From an uncultured Bacteroidales bacterium (GTDB lineage Bacteria; Bacteroidota; Bacteroidia; Bacteroidales; UBA932), in assembly GCA_946187365.1 (NCBI GenBank), contig CAMHRD010000033.1, positions 1 through 8,547 on the forward strand: a DNA stretch of 8,547 nt, given 5' to 3'. The notes beneath the pieces are model-generated. The model saw only the letters and a list, made by a program, of their open reading frames with translations. It made no database searches and was not told where the DNA came from. Every line of letters begins with the position of its first letter. The stretch's first letter is position 1. Position numbers and translations under genes: made by a program. Of this stretch, positions 1-6,265 are shown one piece after another.

Positions 1-1252
1 AATCCAGACTATTGGGATCTTTCAGGAACTGGATGATGGGGATGGTAACAATACCGCTTTCGTCTCGTTTGAGACGAATGTTCTCTCCGGTTACGATAAT
101 CTTTTTGAAGGAGTCGCTGATGGCATTCAGGGAACGCGTCTCCTGCTGGACTTTTTCTTCGTCGGGCATTTTCCACGCGGACTGAATGTAGTAGCGCTTG
201 CTGCCTTTGTTTGCGACAAAGTCTACTTCCAGCGTGACTCGGATGGGCTTGCCGTCGCTGTCCTTTGTGCGGATGGTCACATTGCCCACATCAACCAGGA
301 AACCACGGTAGCGGAGCTCGTTGTAAATGATGTTTTCCATGATGTGGTTTTCTTCGGTCTGGCGGAATGACAGGATTGCATTGCGCAGACCCAGATCTTG
401 GAAATAGTATTTGGAAAGTGAGGCAATGTAGTGCTTGCCCTTGATGTCATAGCGGTCGGACTTCTCGGTAAGGAAGGCATCGTCCAGATACTCCATATAC
501 GTGGAGATGGTTTTGTTAGTCAAGTCCTTGGTGTTTTTGAGACTCTTGAAGGTGTTGGCCAGTTTATTAGGATTGAGCGGAGAGCCGATAGAAGAGGCCG
601 TAACGCGCACAAGTTCTTCGAATTCGGCGGGATTGTCTATCTTGTGACGCTCGTAAATGTCCTTGAGATAGACGGTTTGGTACAGGTTTGTGAGGAGGGT
701 GACTGTTTTGTCTTCGCCGTCCTGAAGCAAAACCTGTGGCAGGCCACCGAAGGTATAGTAGTCGAGCCAGGCATCATTATCGGAGCCATCATAAGCGGTA
801 AGAAATTCACCGAACGAGAGCGGGAACATGTGAATTTCGTCTCCTCGGCCACGGAATTCAGTGGCCACATCTTTTGAGAGGAATTTAGAGTTACTGCCGG
901 TGACATAGATTTCAGCGTTGTCCTTCAGGTTAAGTGATGCGAGTACGCTCACAAAATCGCTCACTTGCTGGACTTCGTCAATGAGGATATAGTAGGTTTC
1001 ACCGTCCGTCATAGCATTCTCGACATAACTCATCAGATAGTCAGGGTCCTTAAAAGCGGCTTGTGCCCTGTCTTCAAGGTCAATAACGATGATATGGTCA
1101 ACAGAGATGCCTTCATTCAGAAGATAGTCTTTGAAGAGCGTCTTCAGCAAATAGGACTTGCCGCAGCGGCGTATGCCGGTGAGTATTTTGATGGAACCGT
1201 TCCCTCTGGAGCGGACTAGTTTATTCAGATATACGGGTCTTTCTATTCTCAT
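1..1252 (-). CDS. AAA_14/DUF4143-family ATPase, C-terminus cut by window edge
   Basis: A continuous reading frame of 417 complete codons starts at the ATG at 1252 and runs off the left edge with no stop. The N-terminus follows the usual pattern of this family, with the P-loop close to the start. Walker A is GIRRCGKS (residues 26-33), Walker B ends in LIDE (90-93), and a sensor-like TGSNSKFLS lies at 118-126. The C-terminal half matches DUF4143, with an EVDFV motif at 342-346 followed by YYIQ at 354-357, the segment that resembles a PD-(D/E)xK nuclease fold. Family members are usually about 400-430 residues, so probably only a few residues are missing. The cellular role of these ATPases is largely unknown; many are strain-variable accessory genes. 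Arginine codons are mostly CGN (18 of 22 by hand count), unlike groEL in this window, which hints at separate ancestry. Family assignment is confident; function is not known. Confidence 0.9.
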   Translation of the reverse strand, partial: MRIERPVYLNKLVRSRGNGSIKILTGIRRCGKSYLLKTLFKDYLLNEGISVDHIIVIDLEDRAQAAFKDPDYLMSYVENAMTDGETYYILIDEVQQVSDFVSVLASLNLKDNAEIYVTGSNSKFLSKDVATEFRGRGDEIHMFPLSFGEFLTAYDGSDNDAWLDYYTFGGLPQVLLQDGEDKTVTLLTNLYQTVYLKDIYERHKIDNPAEFEELVRVTASSIGSPLNPNKLANTFKSLKNTKDLTNKTISTYMEYLDDAFLTEKSDRYDIKGKHYIASLSKYYFQDLGLRNAILSFRQTEENHIMENIIYNELRYRGFLVDVGNVTIRTKDSDGKPIRVTLEVDFVANKGSKRYYIQSAWKMPDEEKVQQETRSLNAISDSFKKIIVTGENIRLKRDESGIVTIPIIQFLKDPNSLD

Positions 1253-1292
1253 ACATTCCAATGTTGTGACACTTTTGTCAAAAGTTTGGAAA

Positions 1293-1324
1293 CAAAGATA
1301 GCGTTTTTCTGCCTCATTTTACAA
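1293..1324 (-). promoter_or_regulatory. Bacteroidota-type promoter for the ATPase gene
   Basis: On the minus strand TATCTTTG (1293-1300) is an exact match to the TAnnTTTG -7 box. A TTG (1322-1324) lies 21 bases upstream as a partial -33 box. Transcription would start around 1285-1287, giving a leader of about 35 nt before the ATG at 1252. This suggests the ATPase gene is transcribed separately from the lipoprotein gene upstream. It is inferred from consensus only. Confidence 0.6.
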
Positions 1325-1327
1325 TTA

Positions 1328-1357
1328 TCTGCATCAAAATCAAAGAAATGATGCAGA
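1328..1357. repeat. Perfect 9-bp inverted repeat next to the ATPase promoter
   Basis: The arms TCTGCATCA (1328-1336) and TGATGCAGA (1349-1357) are perfect inverted copies with a 12-base spacer. The repeat lies 3 bases upstream of the proposed -33 box of the ATPase gene and 39 bases downstream of the lipoprotein stop codon. Neither strand has a U-run after the second arm, so an intrinsic terminator is not well supported. An operator for a dimeric regulator, or an mRNA 3'-end hairpin, are the two reasonable readings. Confidence 0.5.
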
Positions 1358-1395
1358 AAAGGGGTTTGCTCATCTTAGTCTTGAAGAGTTTCAAT

Positions 1396-2373
1396 TTAGA
1401 AATTCTCCCCGATGTCACTGAGTACACGGAGAACGTGTTGGATAGAACCGTCTTTTACAATTATCTTTTTCTGTGAATCAAGGATATAGATTCCCGGGAT
1501 TGCTCTGATTACGTATACATCTCCGTTAGAGAATGTTCCGTCTGCATCACATCCATAAATCCAGTCCGTAGGGAACTCGCTTCTTCTCTCTCTCCACATC
1601 TGGCTTTCAGCCTCCGGAGCCATTGCCAGAACCTTCATCTTGCCCGCTCCAACAAGGTTCATAATCATATCAGATTTCTTCATCATTTCCAGCGTCTGAC
1701 GGCAGTTACCGCAGTCCGGAGAAAAGAAGAAAATCAGCAGATAATCTGCACTTATGGAGTACATGTTCTTTGTACCGTAACCTGTAGAGAACTTAAAGTC
1801 AGAGGCTACAGTTCCAACACGGTTAAGGTTGCAGATAGAGAGTTGATAACCGTATGAGGCCTTCACGTGCTGAGGAATTGCCTTGCACTTCTGAATCCCC
1901 TGCAGCACAGGAAGATAGAGCTCATCATTCATCATCGGTGAAGCAGAGTTGAAGAGAAGTTTTTCACTCTCCTCCATTATGGTTCCAAAGAAATTAGGCA
2001 TCCCCTTCTCCGCCATTACAACCGCACGCTCAACAAGGCCAGTCATAGAACTTACGGCAACAGAGTCGTTTACATTCTCTAGAAGTGCTACATAGTTCTT
2101 GAATGACTCAGAAAAGATTGCACGGCTCACACCCAGAATCTCTGCGGTATCTTTTGTGGGTTTAAGTTTCAGAAGACGGTCTCTGCTCAAGAATTCATCC
2201 CAGTAGTGCTTAACCGTATACTCAGCAGAGAGAGTTCTACTGCTCTTTATTGCCACAGGAACCTTTACACTTGGGAAAATATTTGTCTGATAGGGAGTTG
2301 CATTGTTATCTGCACCCCGCTTGCATCCTGCAAAAAGTGCCAGACACACCATTATGAGAGGCAGGGTTTTCAT
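1396..2373 (-). CDS. DUF5106/thioredoxin-like lipoprotein
   Basis: A 325-residue protein. A lipoprotein signal peptide precedes the lipobox LFAGC with the lipidated Cys at 17, so it should be anchored in a membrane facing the periplasm. Residues about 45-180 look like the DUF5106 region found in Bacteroidales redox lipoproteins (HYWDEF at 56-61). From about 185 the protein is TlpA/thioredoxin-like: VGTVASDFKF near 187-196, a hydrophobic strand leading into CGNC (221-224), and AIPGIYILD at 291-299 with the expected cis-proline at 293. The CxxC suggests thiol-disulfide exchange with unknown partner proteins. The ATG at 2373 is chosen because it gives a proper signal peptide with a lysine; the next ATG (residue 8) would leave only nine residues, with no basic residue, before the lipidated Cys. 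The start lies only 2 nt after the tRNA-Gln gene, leaving no room for a ribosome binding site. Fold assignment is confident; substrate unknown. Confidence 0.85.
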   Translation of the reverse strand: MKTLPLIMVCLALFAGCKRGADNNATPYQTNIFPSVKVPVAIKSSRTLSAEYTVKHYWDEFLSRDRLLKLKPTKDTAEILGVSRAIFSESFKNYVALLENVNDSVAVSSMTGLVERAVVMAEKGMPNFFGTIMEESEKLLFNSASPMMNDELYLPVLQGIQKCKAIPQHVKASYGYQLSICNLNRVGTVASDFKFSTGYGTKNMYSISADYLLIFFFSPDCGNCRQTLEMMKKSDMIMNLVGAGKMKVLAMAPEAESQMWRERRSEFPTDWIYGCDADGTFSNGDVYVIRAIPGIYILDSQKKIIVKDGSIQHVLRVLSDIGENF

Positions 2374-2375
2374 AG

Positions 2376-2446
2376 TTGAGATACCAGGATTCGAACCTGG
2401 ACAAACAGAACCAAAATCTGTTGTGCTACCATTACACCATATCTCA
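2376..2446 (-). tRNA. tRNA-Gln (anticodon UUG)
   Basis: The 71 bases fold into a complete cloverleaf. The 7-bp acceptor stem TGAGATA/TATCTCA is perfect. The D arm has a 3-bp GTG/CAC stem around AATGGTAG-type loop sequence. The anticodon stem ACAGA/TCTGT encloses loop TTTTGGT with anticodon TTG (plus-strand 2412-2414). The T arm is CCAGG-TTCGAAT-CCTGG, and the discriminator base is A. A weak U1-A72 pair is typical of bacterial tRNA-Gln. No CCA is encoded, so CCA must be added after processing. The gene lies between tadA and the lipoprotein gene on the same strand. Confidence 0.97.
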
Positions 2447-2455
2447 ATGGGTCGG

Positions 2456-2463
2456 CAAAAATA
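2456..2463 (-). promoter_or_regulatory. Putative -7 box of the tRNA-Gln promoter
   Basis: TATTTTTG on the minus strand matches TAnnTTTG exactly and ends 9 bases before the tRNA 5' end, so transcription would begin almost at the mature 5' end. I see no convincing TTTG -33 box at the usual distance (around 2483-2487, in the tadA stop region). The transcript would include the lipoprotein gene unless it terminates early; no terminator separates them. Confidence 0.5.
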
Positions 2464-2480
2464 AGCAAAAAAGGTTATTC

Positions 2481-2930
2481 TTAACGTTTAACTTTGAAGA
2501 AAGATGTCATCATCTCCTGGCACTCTTTTTCAAGCACCCCTCCAACAACCTCTGTTTTAGGATGATATAATGACGGAGAAAACAAAGATGCGCCGCGCTT
2601 AGGATCCTTGCAACCGTAGACCACCCTCCCTATTTGCGCCCAACGGAGAGCCGCAGCACACATAGGACAAGGCTCCACAGTCACATACAGAGTGCATCTG
2701 TCCAGATACTTACCTCCCAGATGAGCGGAGGCCGCCGTTATTGCCTGCATCTCCGCATGCGCCGTTGGGTCCTTCAGCATCTGTATAAGGTTATGCCCTC
2801 TGGCAATCACCCTCCTTTCTGCCACAATAACGCACCCTACAGGTACCTCACCCTCATCTGCTGCTGCCTGCGCCTCCTTCAGCGCCTGCATCATAAAATC
2901 CACATCTATTTTCAGCTGCTCTAAATCCAT
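2481..2930 (-). CDS. tadA: tRNA-specific adenosine deaminase
   Basis: A 149-residue cytidine/deoxycytidylate deaminase-fold protein, the usual length for TadA. It shows the zinc and catalytic motif HAE at 58-60 (DPTAHAEM context) and PCPMC at 87-91 (Cys88 and Cys91 as zinc ligands). RGHN at 44-47 carries the Asn that contacts the substrate in TadA. Known TadA converts A34 to inosine in the tRNA-Arg(ACG) anticodon, allowing decoding of CGU, CGC and CGA. The start ATG (2928-2930) follows an AAGGT sequence 5 bases upstream and a GGAGG at 2944-2948. The gene is divergent from groES. The adjacent tRNA-Gln lacks an A34 and is not a TadA substrate. Other deaminases such as guanine deaminase share the fold, but the DPTAHAE context favours TadA. 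Confidence 0.93.
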   Translation of the reverse strand: MDLEQLKIDVDFMMQALKEAQAAADEGEVPVGCVIVAERRVIARGHNLIQMLKDPTAHAEMQAITAASAHLGGKYLDRCTLYVTVEPCPMCAAALRWAQIGRVVYGCKDPKRGASLFSPSLYHPKTEVVGGVLEKECQEMMTSFFKVKR

Positions 2931-2949
2931 CTTTTACCTTTTTCCTCCA

Positions 2950-2957
2950 CAAAGATA
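2950..2957 (-). promoter_or_regulatory. -7 box of the tadA promoter
   Basis: TATCTTTG on the minus strand is an exact TAnnTTTG match. The expected -33 position, 19 bases upstream, holds only CTG rather than TTG. Transcription would start about 2943, giving a very short leader of roughly 12-13 nt, so the GGAGG at 2944-2948 may fall at or just outside the transcript end. Then AAGGT (2936-2940) would be the working ribosome binding site. Confidence 0.5.
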
Positions 2958-2989
2958 TAAAAATCCGCCAAAATGGCAGTTGGGCGGGC

Positions 2990-3004
2990 TGGCACACCCT
3001 TTGC
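2990..3004 (+). promoter_or_regulatory. Sigma-54 type -24/-12 promoter upstream of groESL
   Basis: TGGCAC (2990-2995), five bases, then TTGC (3001-3004) reproduces the sigma-54 consensus TGGCAC-N5-TTGC, with GG and GC separated by exactly 10 bases. Transcription would start about 3015-3016, giving a leader of roughly 54 nt to the groES ATG. No CIRCE operator is present and the only TAnnTTTG-like sequence (TAAAATTG, 3034-3041) is imperfect and lacks a well-placed -33 box. The assignment rests on consensus match and position. Confidence 0.6.
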
Positions 3005-3069
3005 CCTACTCTACTGCGCGCCTGAAAAGGGGCTAAAATTGATTAAATAACAATTAAAAAATAAGGATT

Positions 3070-3345
3070 ATGACAATAAAACCATTAGCAGACAGAGTTC
3101 TTATTGAGCCTAAAGAGGCCGAGAAGAAAACAGCAAGCGGAATCATTATTCCGGATAACGCAAAGGAAAAACCTCAAGAGGGTAAGGTTGTTGCAGCCGG
3201 CCCCGGTAAGAAGGATGAGCCTATGGAGCTCAAGGTTGGAGACGTTGTTCTCTACGGTAAATATGCAGGCACAGAGGTTAACTCTCCGGACGGAAAGGTC
3301 TATATGATTATGCGTCAGAGTGATGTCCTTGCAGTAATCGGTTAA
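3070..3345 (+). CDS. groES: Co-chaperonin GroES
   Basis: A 91-residue protein of normal GroES length. It opens with the family-typical IKPLADRVLIEP (residues 3-14). The mobile loop (about 16-32) contains Ile-Ile-Ile at 25-27, the hydrophobic tripeptide that docks onto GroEL. The C-terminal half keeps VGDVVLYGKYAGTEV (56-70). In the cytoplasm the heptamer caps the GroEL ring and closes the folding chamber. Start ATG 3070 follows TAAGGATT, a weak Shine-Dalgarno in an AT-rich leader. groEL begins 24 nt downstream in the same operon. The proposed sigma-54 element lies 66 bases upstream. Confidence 0.98.
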   Translation: MTIKPLADRVLIEPKEAEKKTASGIIIPDNAKEKPQEGKVVAAGPGKKDEPMELKVGDVVLYGKYAGTEVNSPDGKVYMIMRQSDVLAVIG

Positions 3346-3369
3346 ACGGAAAAATAGGAGAAATTAGAT

Positions 3370-5001
3370 ATGGCAAAAGAGATTAAATTCAATATGGATG
3401 CACGCTCTCTGATGAAAGAGGGTGCAGACGAACTTGCTAACGCAGTTAAGGTAACCCTGGGTCCTAAGGGCCGTAACGTGGTTATAGATAAGAAGTTTGG
3501 TGCTCCTCAGATTACAAAGGACGGAGTAACCGTAGCTAAAGAGATTGAACTGGATGACCAGTTTAAGAACATGGGTGCTCAGCTGGTTAAGGAGGTTGCT
3601 TCCAAGACCAATGATCAGGCAGGTGACGGTACAACTACCGCAACCGTTCTGGCTCAGGCAATTATAAACGTTGGTCTGAAGAACGTTACTGCAGGTGCTA
3701 ACCCAATGGATCTTAAGAGAGGTATTGACAAGGCCGTTGAGGCTGTTGTTGAGAACCTTAAGACTCAGAGCCAGAGCGTTGGTACAGACTACTCTAAGAT
3801 TGAGCAGGTTGGAACCATCTCTGCAAACAATGACGCCGTTATTGGTAAGTTGATTGCAGATGCAATGAGCAAGGTAAAGAAAGAGGGTGTTATTACCGTT
3901 GAGGAAGCAAAGGGTACCACAACAGAGGTGAAAGTTGTTGAGGGTATGCAGTTTGACCGCGGTTACATCTCACCTTACTTCATGACCAACGCAGAGAAGA
4001 TGGAGGCAGTTTTGGATCAGCCGGCTATCCTCATTACAGACAAGAAGATCTCCACAATGAAAGACCTTCTTCCAATTCTTGAGCCACTGGCAAGAGAGGG
4101 TAAGGCATTGTTAATCATCGCAGAGGATGTAGATGGTGAGGCTCTTACAACGCTGGTTGTCAACCGCTTGAGAGGTACACTGAAAGTTGCTGCCGTTAAG
4201 GCTCCTGGCTTTGGTGACAGAAGAAAAGAGATGCTCCAGGATATTGCAACACTGACAGGTGCAATTGTAGTATCTGAGGAGAGAGGTTTCACTCTTGAGA
4301 ACACAACTCCTGATATGCTCGGTAAAGCTGAGAAGATTACCATTGACAAGGAGAACACAACCATTGTTAACGGCGCCGGTGACAAACAGGCTATTGCAGA
4401 CAGAGTTGCTCAGATTAAGAAGCAGATTGAGAGCACAACTTCTGACTATGACCGTGAGAAACTCAAGGAGAGACTTGCAAAATTGGCAGGCGGTGTTGCA
4501 GTTCTCTATGTAGGTGCAGCCAGCGAGGTTGAACTTAAGGAGAAGAAAGATAGAGTTGAGGATGCACTCAACGCAACAAGAGCAGCCGTTGAAGAGGGTA
4601 TCATTGCAGGTGGCGGAGTTGCTTACATCCGTGCTATTGAGGCACTTAAGAGCCTTAAGGGCAACAATGACGATGAGCAGACAGGTATCAACATCATAGT
4701 ACGCGCTCTGGAAGAGCCTCTGAGAATGATCTGCGAGAACGCAGGTGAAGAGGGAAGCGTTATTATCCAGAAGGTTAAAGAGGGCAAGGGTGACTTTGGT
4801 TACAATGCTCGCGATAACAAATTTGAGAACCTCCTTGCAGGCGGAGTCATTGACCCTACCAAGGTTGCAAGAGTTGCTCTGCAGAATGCAGCTTCCGTTG
4901 CAGGTATGTTCCTGACAACCGAGTGCGTGATTGCAGACAAGAAGGAGGAGAATCCTGCTCCGGTACCTCCAATGGGTGGCGGAATGGGCGGCATGATGTA
5001 A
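3370..5001 (+). CDS. groEL: Chaperonin GroEL (Hsp60)
   Basis: A 543-residue full-length type I chaperonin, the ATP-driven cytoplasmic folding machine that works with GroES. The equatorial ATP site is intact: TLGPKGRNV at 29-37, TKDGVTVA at 49-56, and GDGTTTATV at 85-93 with Asp86. The catalytic Asp398 is present (VEDALNATRAAVEEG, 396-410). The Cpn60 signature spans 405-416 (ending AGGG). The apical domain includes SPYF at 201-204. The tail is a short Gly/Met-rich segment, PMGGGMGGMM, typical of the family. The start at 3370 is supported by AGGAG at 3356-3360 with 9-base spacing. Arginine codons are mostly AGA, as expected of a highly expressed host gene here. An intrinsic terminator follows 40 bases after the stop. 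Confidence 0.99.
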   Translation: MAKEIKFNMDARSLMKEGADELANAVKVTLGPKGRNVVIDKKFGAPQITKDGVTVAKEIELDDQFKNMGAQLVKEVASKTNDQAGDGTTTATVLAQAIINVGLKNVTAGANPMDLKRGIDKAVEAVVENLKTQSQSVGTDYSKIEQVGTISANNDAVIGKLIADAMSKVKKEGVITVEEAKGTTTEVKVVEGMQFDRGYISPYFMTNAEKMEAVLDQPAILITDKKISTMKDLLPILEPLAREGKALLIIAEDVDGEALTTLVVNRLRGTLKVAAVKAPGFGDRRKEMLQDIATLTGAIVVSEERGFTLENTTPDMLGKAEKITIDKENTTIVNGAGDKQAIADRVAQIKKQIESTTSDYDREKLKERLAKLAGGVAVLYVGAASEVELKEKKDRVEDALNATRAAVEEGIIAGGGVAYIRAIEALKSLKGNNDDEQTGINIIVRALEEPLRMICENAGEEGSVIIQKVKEGKGDFGYNARDNKFENLLAGGVIDPTKVARVALQNAASVAGMFLTTECVIADKKEENPAPVPPMGGGMGGMM

Positions 5002-5040
5002 TCCGTGCAGCGCACATCCCTGAGTTTTAAAAAGTTACAC

Positions 5041-5079
5041 AAAGGCGGTCCGGCAAAAACAACGGACCGCTTTTCTTTA
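5041..5079 (+). terminator. Intrinsic terminator of the groESL operon
   Basis: GCGGTCCG (5045-5052) pairs perfectly with CGGACCGC (5063-5070) around a 10-base A-rich loop. The stem can be extended by a G-U pair and A-U pairs on the outside. TTTTCTTT follows directly. It lies 40-44 bases after the groEL stop and well before the gldE promoter, so it should isolate groESL from the downstream genes. Confidence 0.93.
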
Positions 5080-5136
5080 TTATACTAATTGTCAAACTAT
5101 TGCGTTGCATTTATTCTTAATTGCTAAAACATTTTA

Positions 5137-5144
5137 TATATTTG
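5137..5144 (+). promoter_or_regulatory. -7 box of the gldE promoter
   Basis: TATATTTG matches TAnnTTTG exactly. I find no TTTG at the preferred 19-21 base distance; the closest TTG (5121-5123) is only 13 bases upstream. Predicted transcription start is about 5150-5152, which excludes the upstream in-frame TTG at 5105 as start and leaves about 20 nt before the TTG at 5171. It is the only promoter-like signal between the groEL terminator and the gldE coding region. Confidence 0.55.
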
Positions 5145-5170
5145 CATCCGATAACCAACACTTTAGAGAA

Positions 5171-6250
5171 TTGGAACCTCCCAATCTGTTAATATTACTC
5201 CTTACTTCCGCTGCGGAAGATGTGCCTCCCCTTTCGGGAAATTTGTGGGGAAACATTTTCATAGGCATCTGTATTGTATTGCTGCTCTTCCTCTCTGCCC
5301 TTATGAGCGGAAGTGAGGCGGCCTATTTCTCACTATCTCCTAAGGAGAAGCAGAAACTTAAGGAGGGAACGGACACCTCCAGCCGACTGGTAATGAATCT
5401 GTTGGAGCAGCCTAACAGACTGCTGAGCATTATACTTCAGGCTAACAATCTGGTAAACATCTTAATAGTTCTGCTTACTTCTCTGCTGCTTACCCGCCTC
5501 TTTGATTTTACAGGCTATCCGGTATTGGAGTTCATAATCTGCACCGTTGTTGTAACCTTTGTTCTGGTGCTCTTTGGAGAGGCAATGCCTAAACTCATTG
5601 GAACAAGATCTCCGGTGAAGTTTGCAAAGTTTACCAGCGGCATGCTTTCACTTCTGAAGATTATTACCGTTCCGTTGGACAAACTTACAGACAAGGTGAT
5701 TGAGGGAAGACGCCGCAACAAAGCCCTTACGGAAGAGGAGGAGGAGAAGGCTTACAAGATGCTGAGCGGAGCGGTAGAAATGACTATGGCTGAGGACGTT
5801 AAACAGAAGAGCCTGCTTAATAAGATTCTCTCTCTGCCTAAGAAGAGCGTCTCTCAGATTATGAAACCGAGAATTGAGGTGGAGACCTTGAATATGGAGA
5901 TGACAAATGAGGAAGTGATATCCATTGCTACCGAGTGCGGTTACTCCCGTCTTCCGGTTTACAAAGACAATCTGGATGATATAAGAGGCTTCCTTTACAT
6001 TAAGGATATGCTCCCTTACATTATGAGCCGCAGCGGAAAATTTGATTGGAGAAAACATATCCGTCAGGCCTACTTTGTACCGGGCTCAATGAAAATCAAC
6101 GATCTGTTGGAAGAACTGAGAAAGAGGAGGTTGCATTTAGCCATCGTGATAGATGAATACGGGGGAATGGACGGAATTGTGACAATGGAAGATATACTGG
6201 AAGAGATTGTGGGAGAGATTACGGATGAGAGTGACACACAGCAAAACTAG
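5171..6250 (+). CDS. gldE: GldE-like membrane protein (DUF21 plus CBS pair), lacks C-terminal CorC/HlyC domain
   Basis: A predicted 359-residue CNNM/CorC-type inner-membrane protein. The DUF21 region has about three membrane helices (28-50, 84-110, 116-138) and a further hydrophobic stretch near 152-170. Family motifs are SGSEAAYFSL (46-55), NNLVN (92-96) and GEAMPK (136-141). A cytoplasmic CBS pair follows: CBS1 about 226-283 and CBS2 about 296-350, ending in DEYGGMDGIVTMEDILEEIV. Relatives bind adenine nucleotides through CBS domains and are linked to Mg2+ or Na+ transport; in gliding Bacteroidota GldE is associated with motility, but non-gliding Bacteroidales also carry it. The chosen start is TTG at 5171, giving MEPPNLLILLL; the in-frame TTG at 5105 lies upstream of the predicted transcript start. 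The protein stops nine residues after CBS2, whereas homologues usually continue for about 80 more residues. The next gene starts 15 nt later. Confidence 0.85.
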   Translation: MEPPNLLILLLTSAAEDVPPLSGNLWGNIFIGICIVLLLFLSALMSGSEAAYFSLSPKEKQKLKEGTDTSSRLVMNLLEQPNRLLSIILQANNLVNILIVLLTSLLLTRLFDFTGYPVLEFIICTVVVTFVLVLFGEAMPKLIGTRSPVKFAKFTSGMLSLLKIITVPLDKLTDKVIEGRRRNKALTEEEEEKAYKMLSGAVEMTMAEDVKQKSLLNKILSLPKKSVSQIMKPRIEVETLNMEMTNEEVISIATECGYSRLPVYKDNLDDIRGFLYIKDMLPYIMSRSGKFDWRKHIRQAYFVPGSMKINDLLEELRKRRLHLAIVIDEYGGMDGIVTMEDILEEIVGEITDESDTQQN

Positions 6251-6265
6251 ACTATAATTTGAAAA

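Noticed and set aside
431..1219. Plus-strand open frames of 148 and 84 codons inside the ATPase gene
   Set aside because: They lie opposite a continuous, motif-bearing minus-strand frame (Walker A, Walker B, DUF4143) and look like no known protein.
2374..2376. Missing CCA as a sign of a broken tRNA gene
   Set aside because: The cloverleaf is perfect, and many bacterial tRNA genes, including in Bacteroidota, rely on CCA-adding enzyme.
2376..2930. Functional link between TadA and the adjacent tRNA
   Set aside because: TadA acts on A34 of tRNA-Arg(ACG). The neighbouring tRNA has anticodon UUG, with no A34, so adjacency alone does not indicate a substrate relation.
3034..3041. TAAAATTG as a housekeeping -7 box for groES
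   Set aside because: It has one mismatch to TAnnTTTG and no TTTG at the required distance; the sigma-54 element is the better match. It could still be a weak secondary promoter.
2931..3069. CIRCE operator (HrcA site) upstream of groES
   Set aside because: I looked for TTAGCACTC-N9-GAGTGCTAA and found no recognisable half-site.
4017..4385. Minus-strand open frame within groEL
   Set aside because: Antisense shadow of a highly conserved gene with strong codon bias; no supporting signals.
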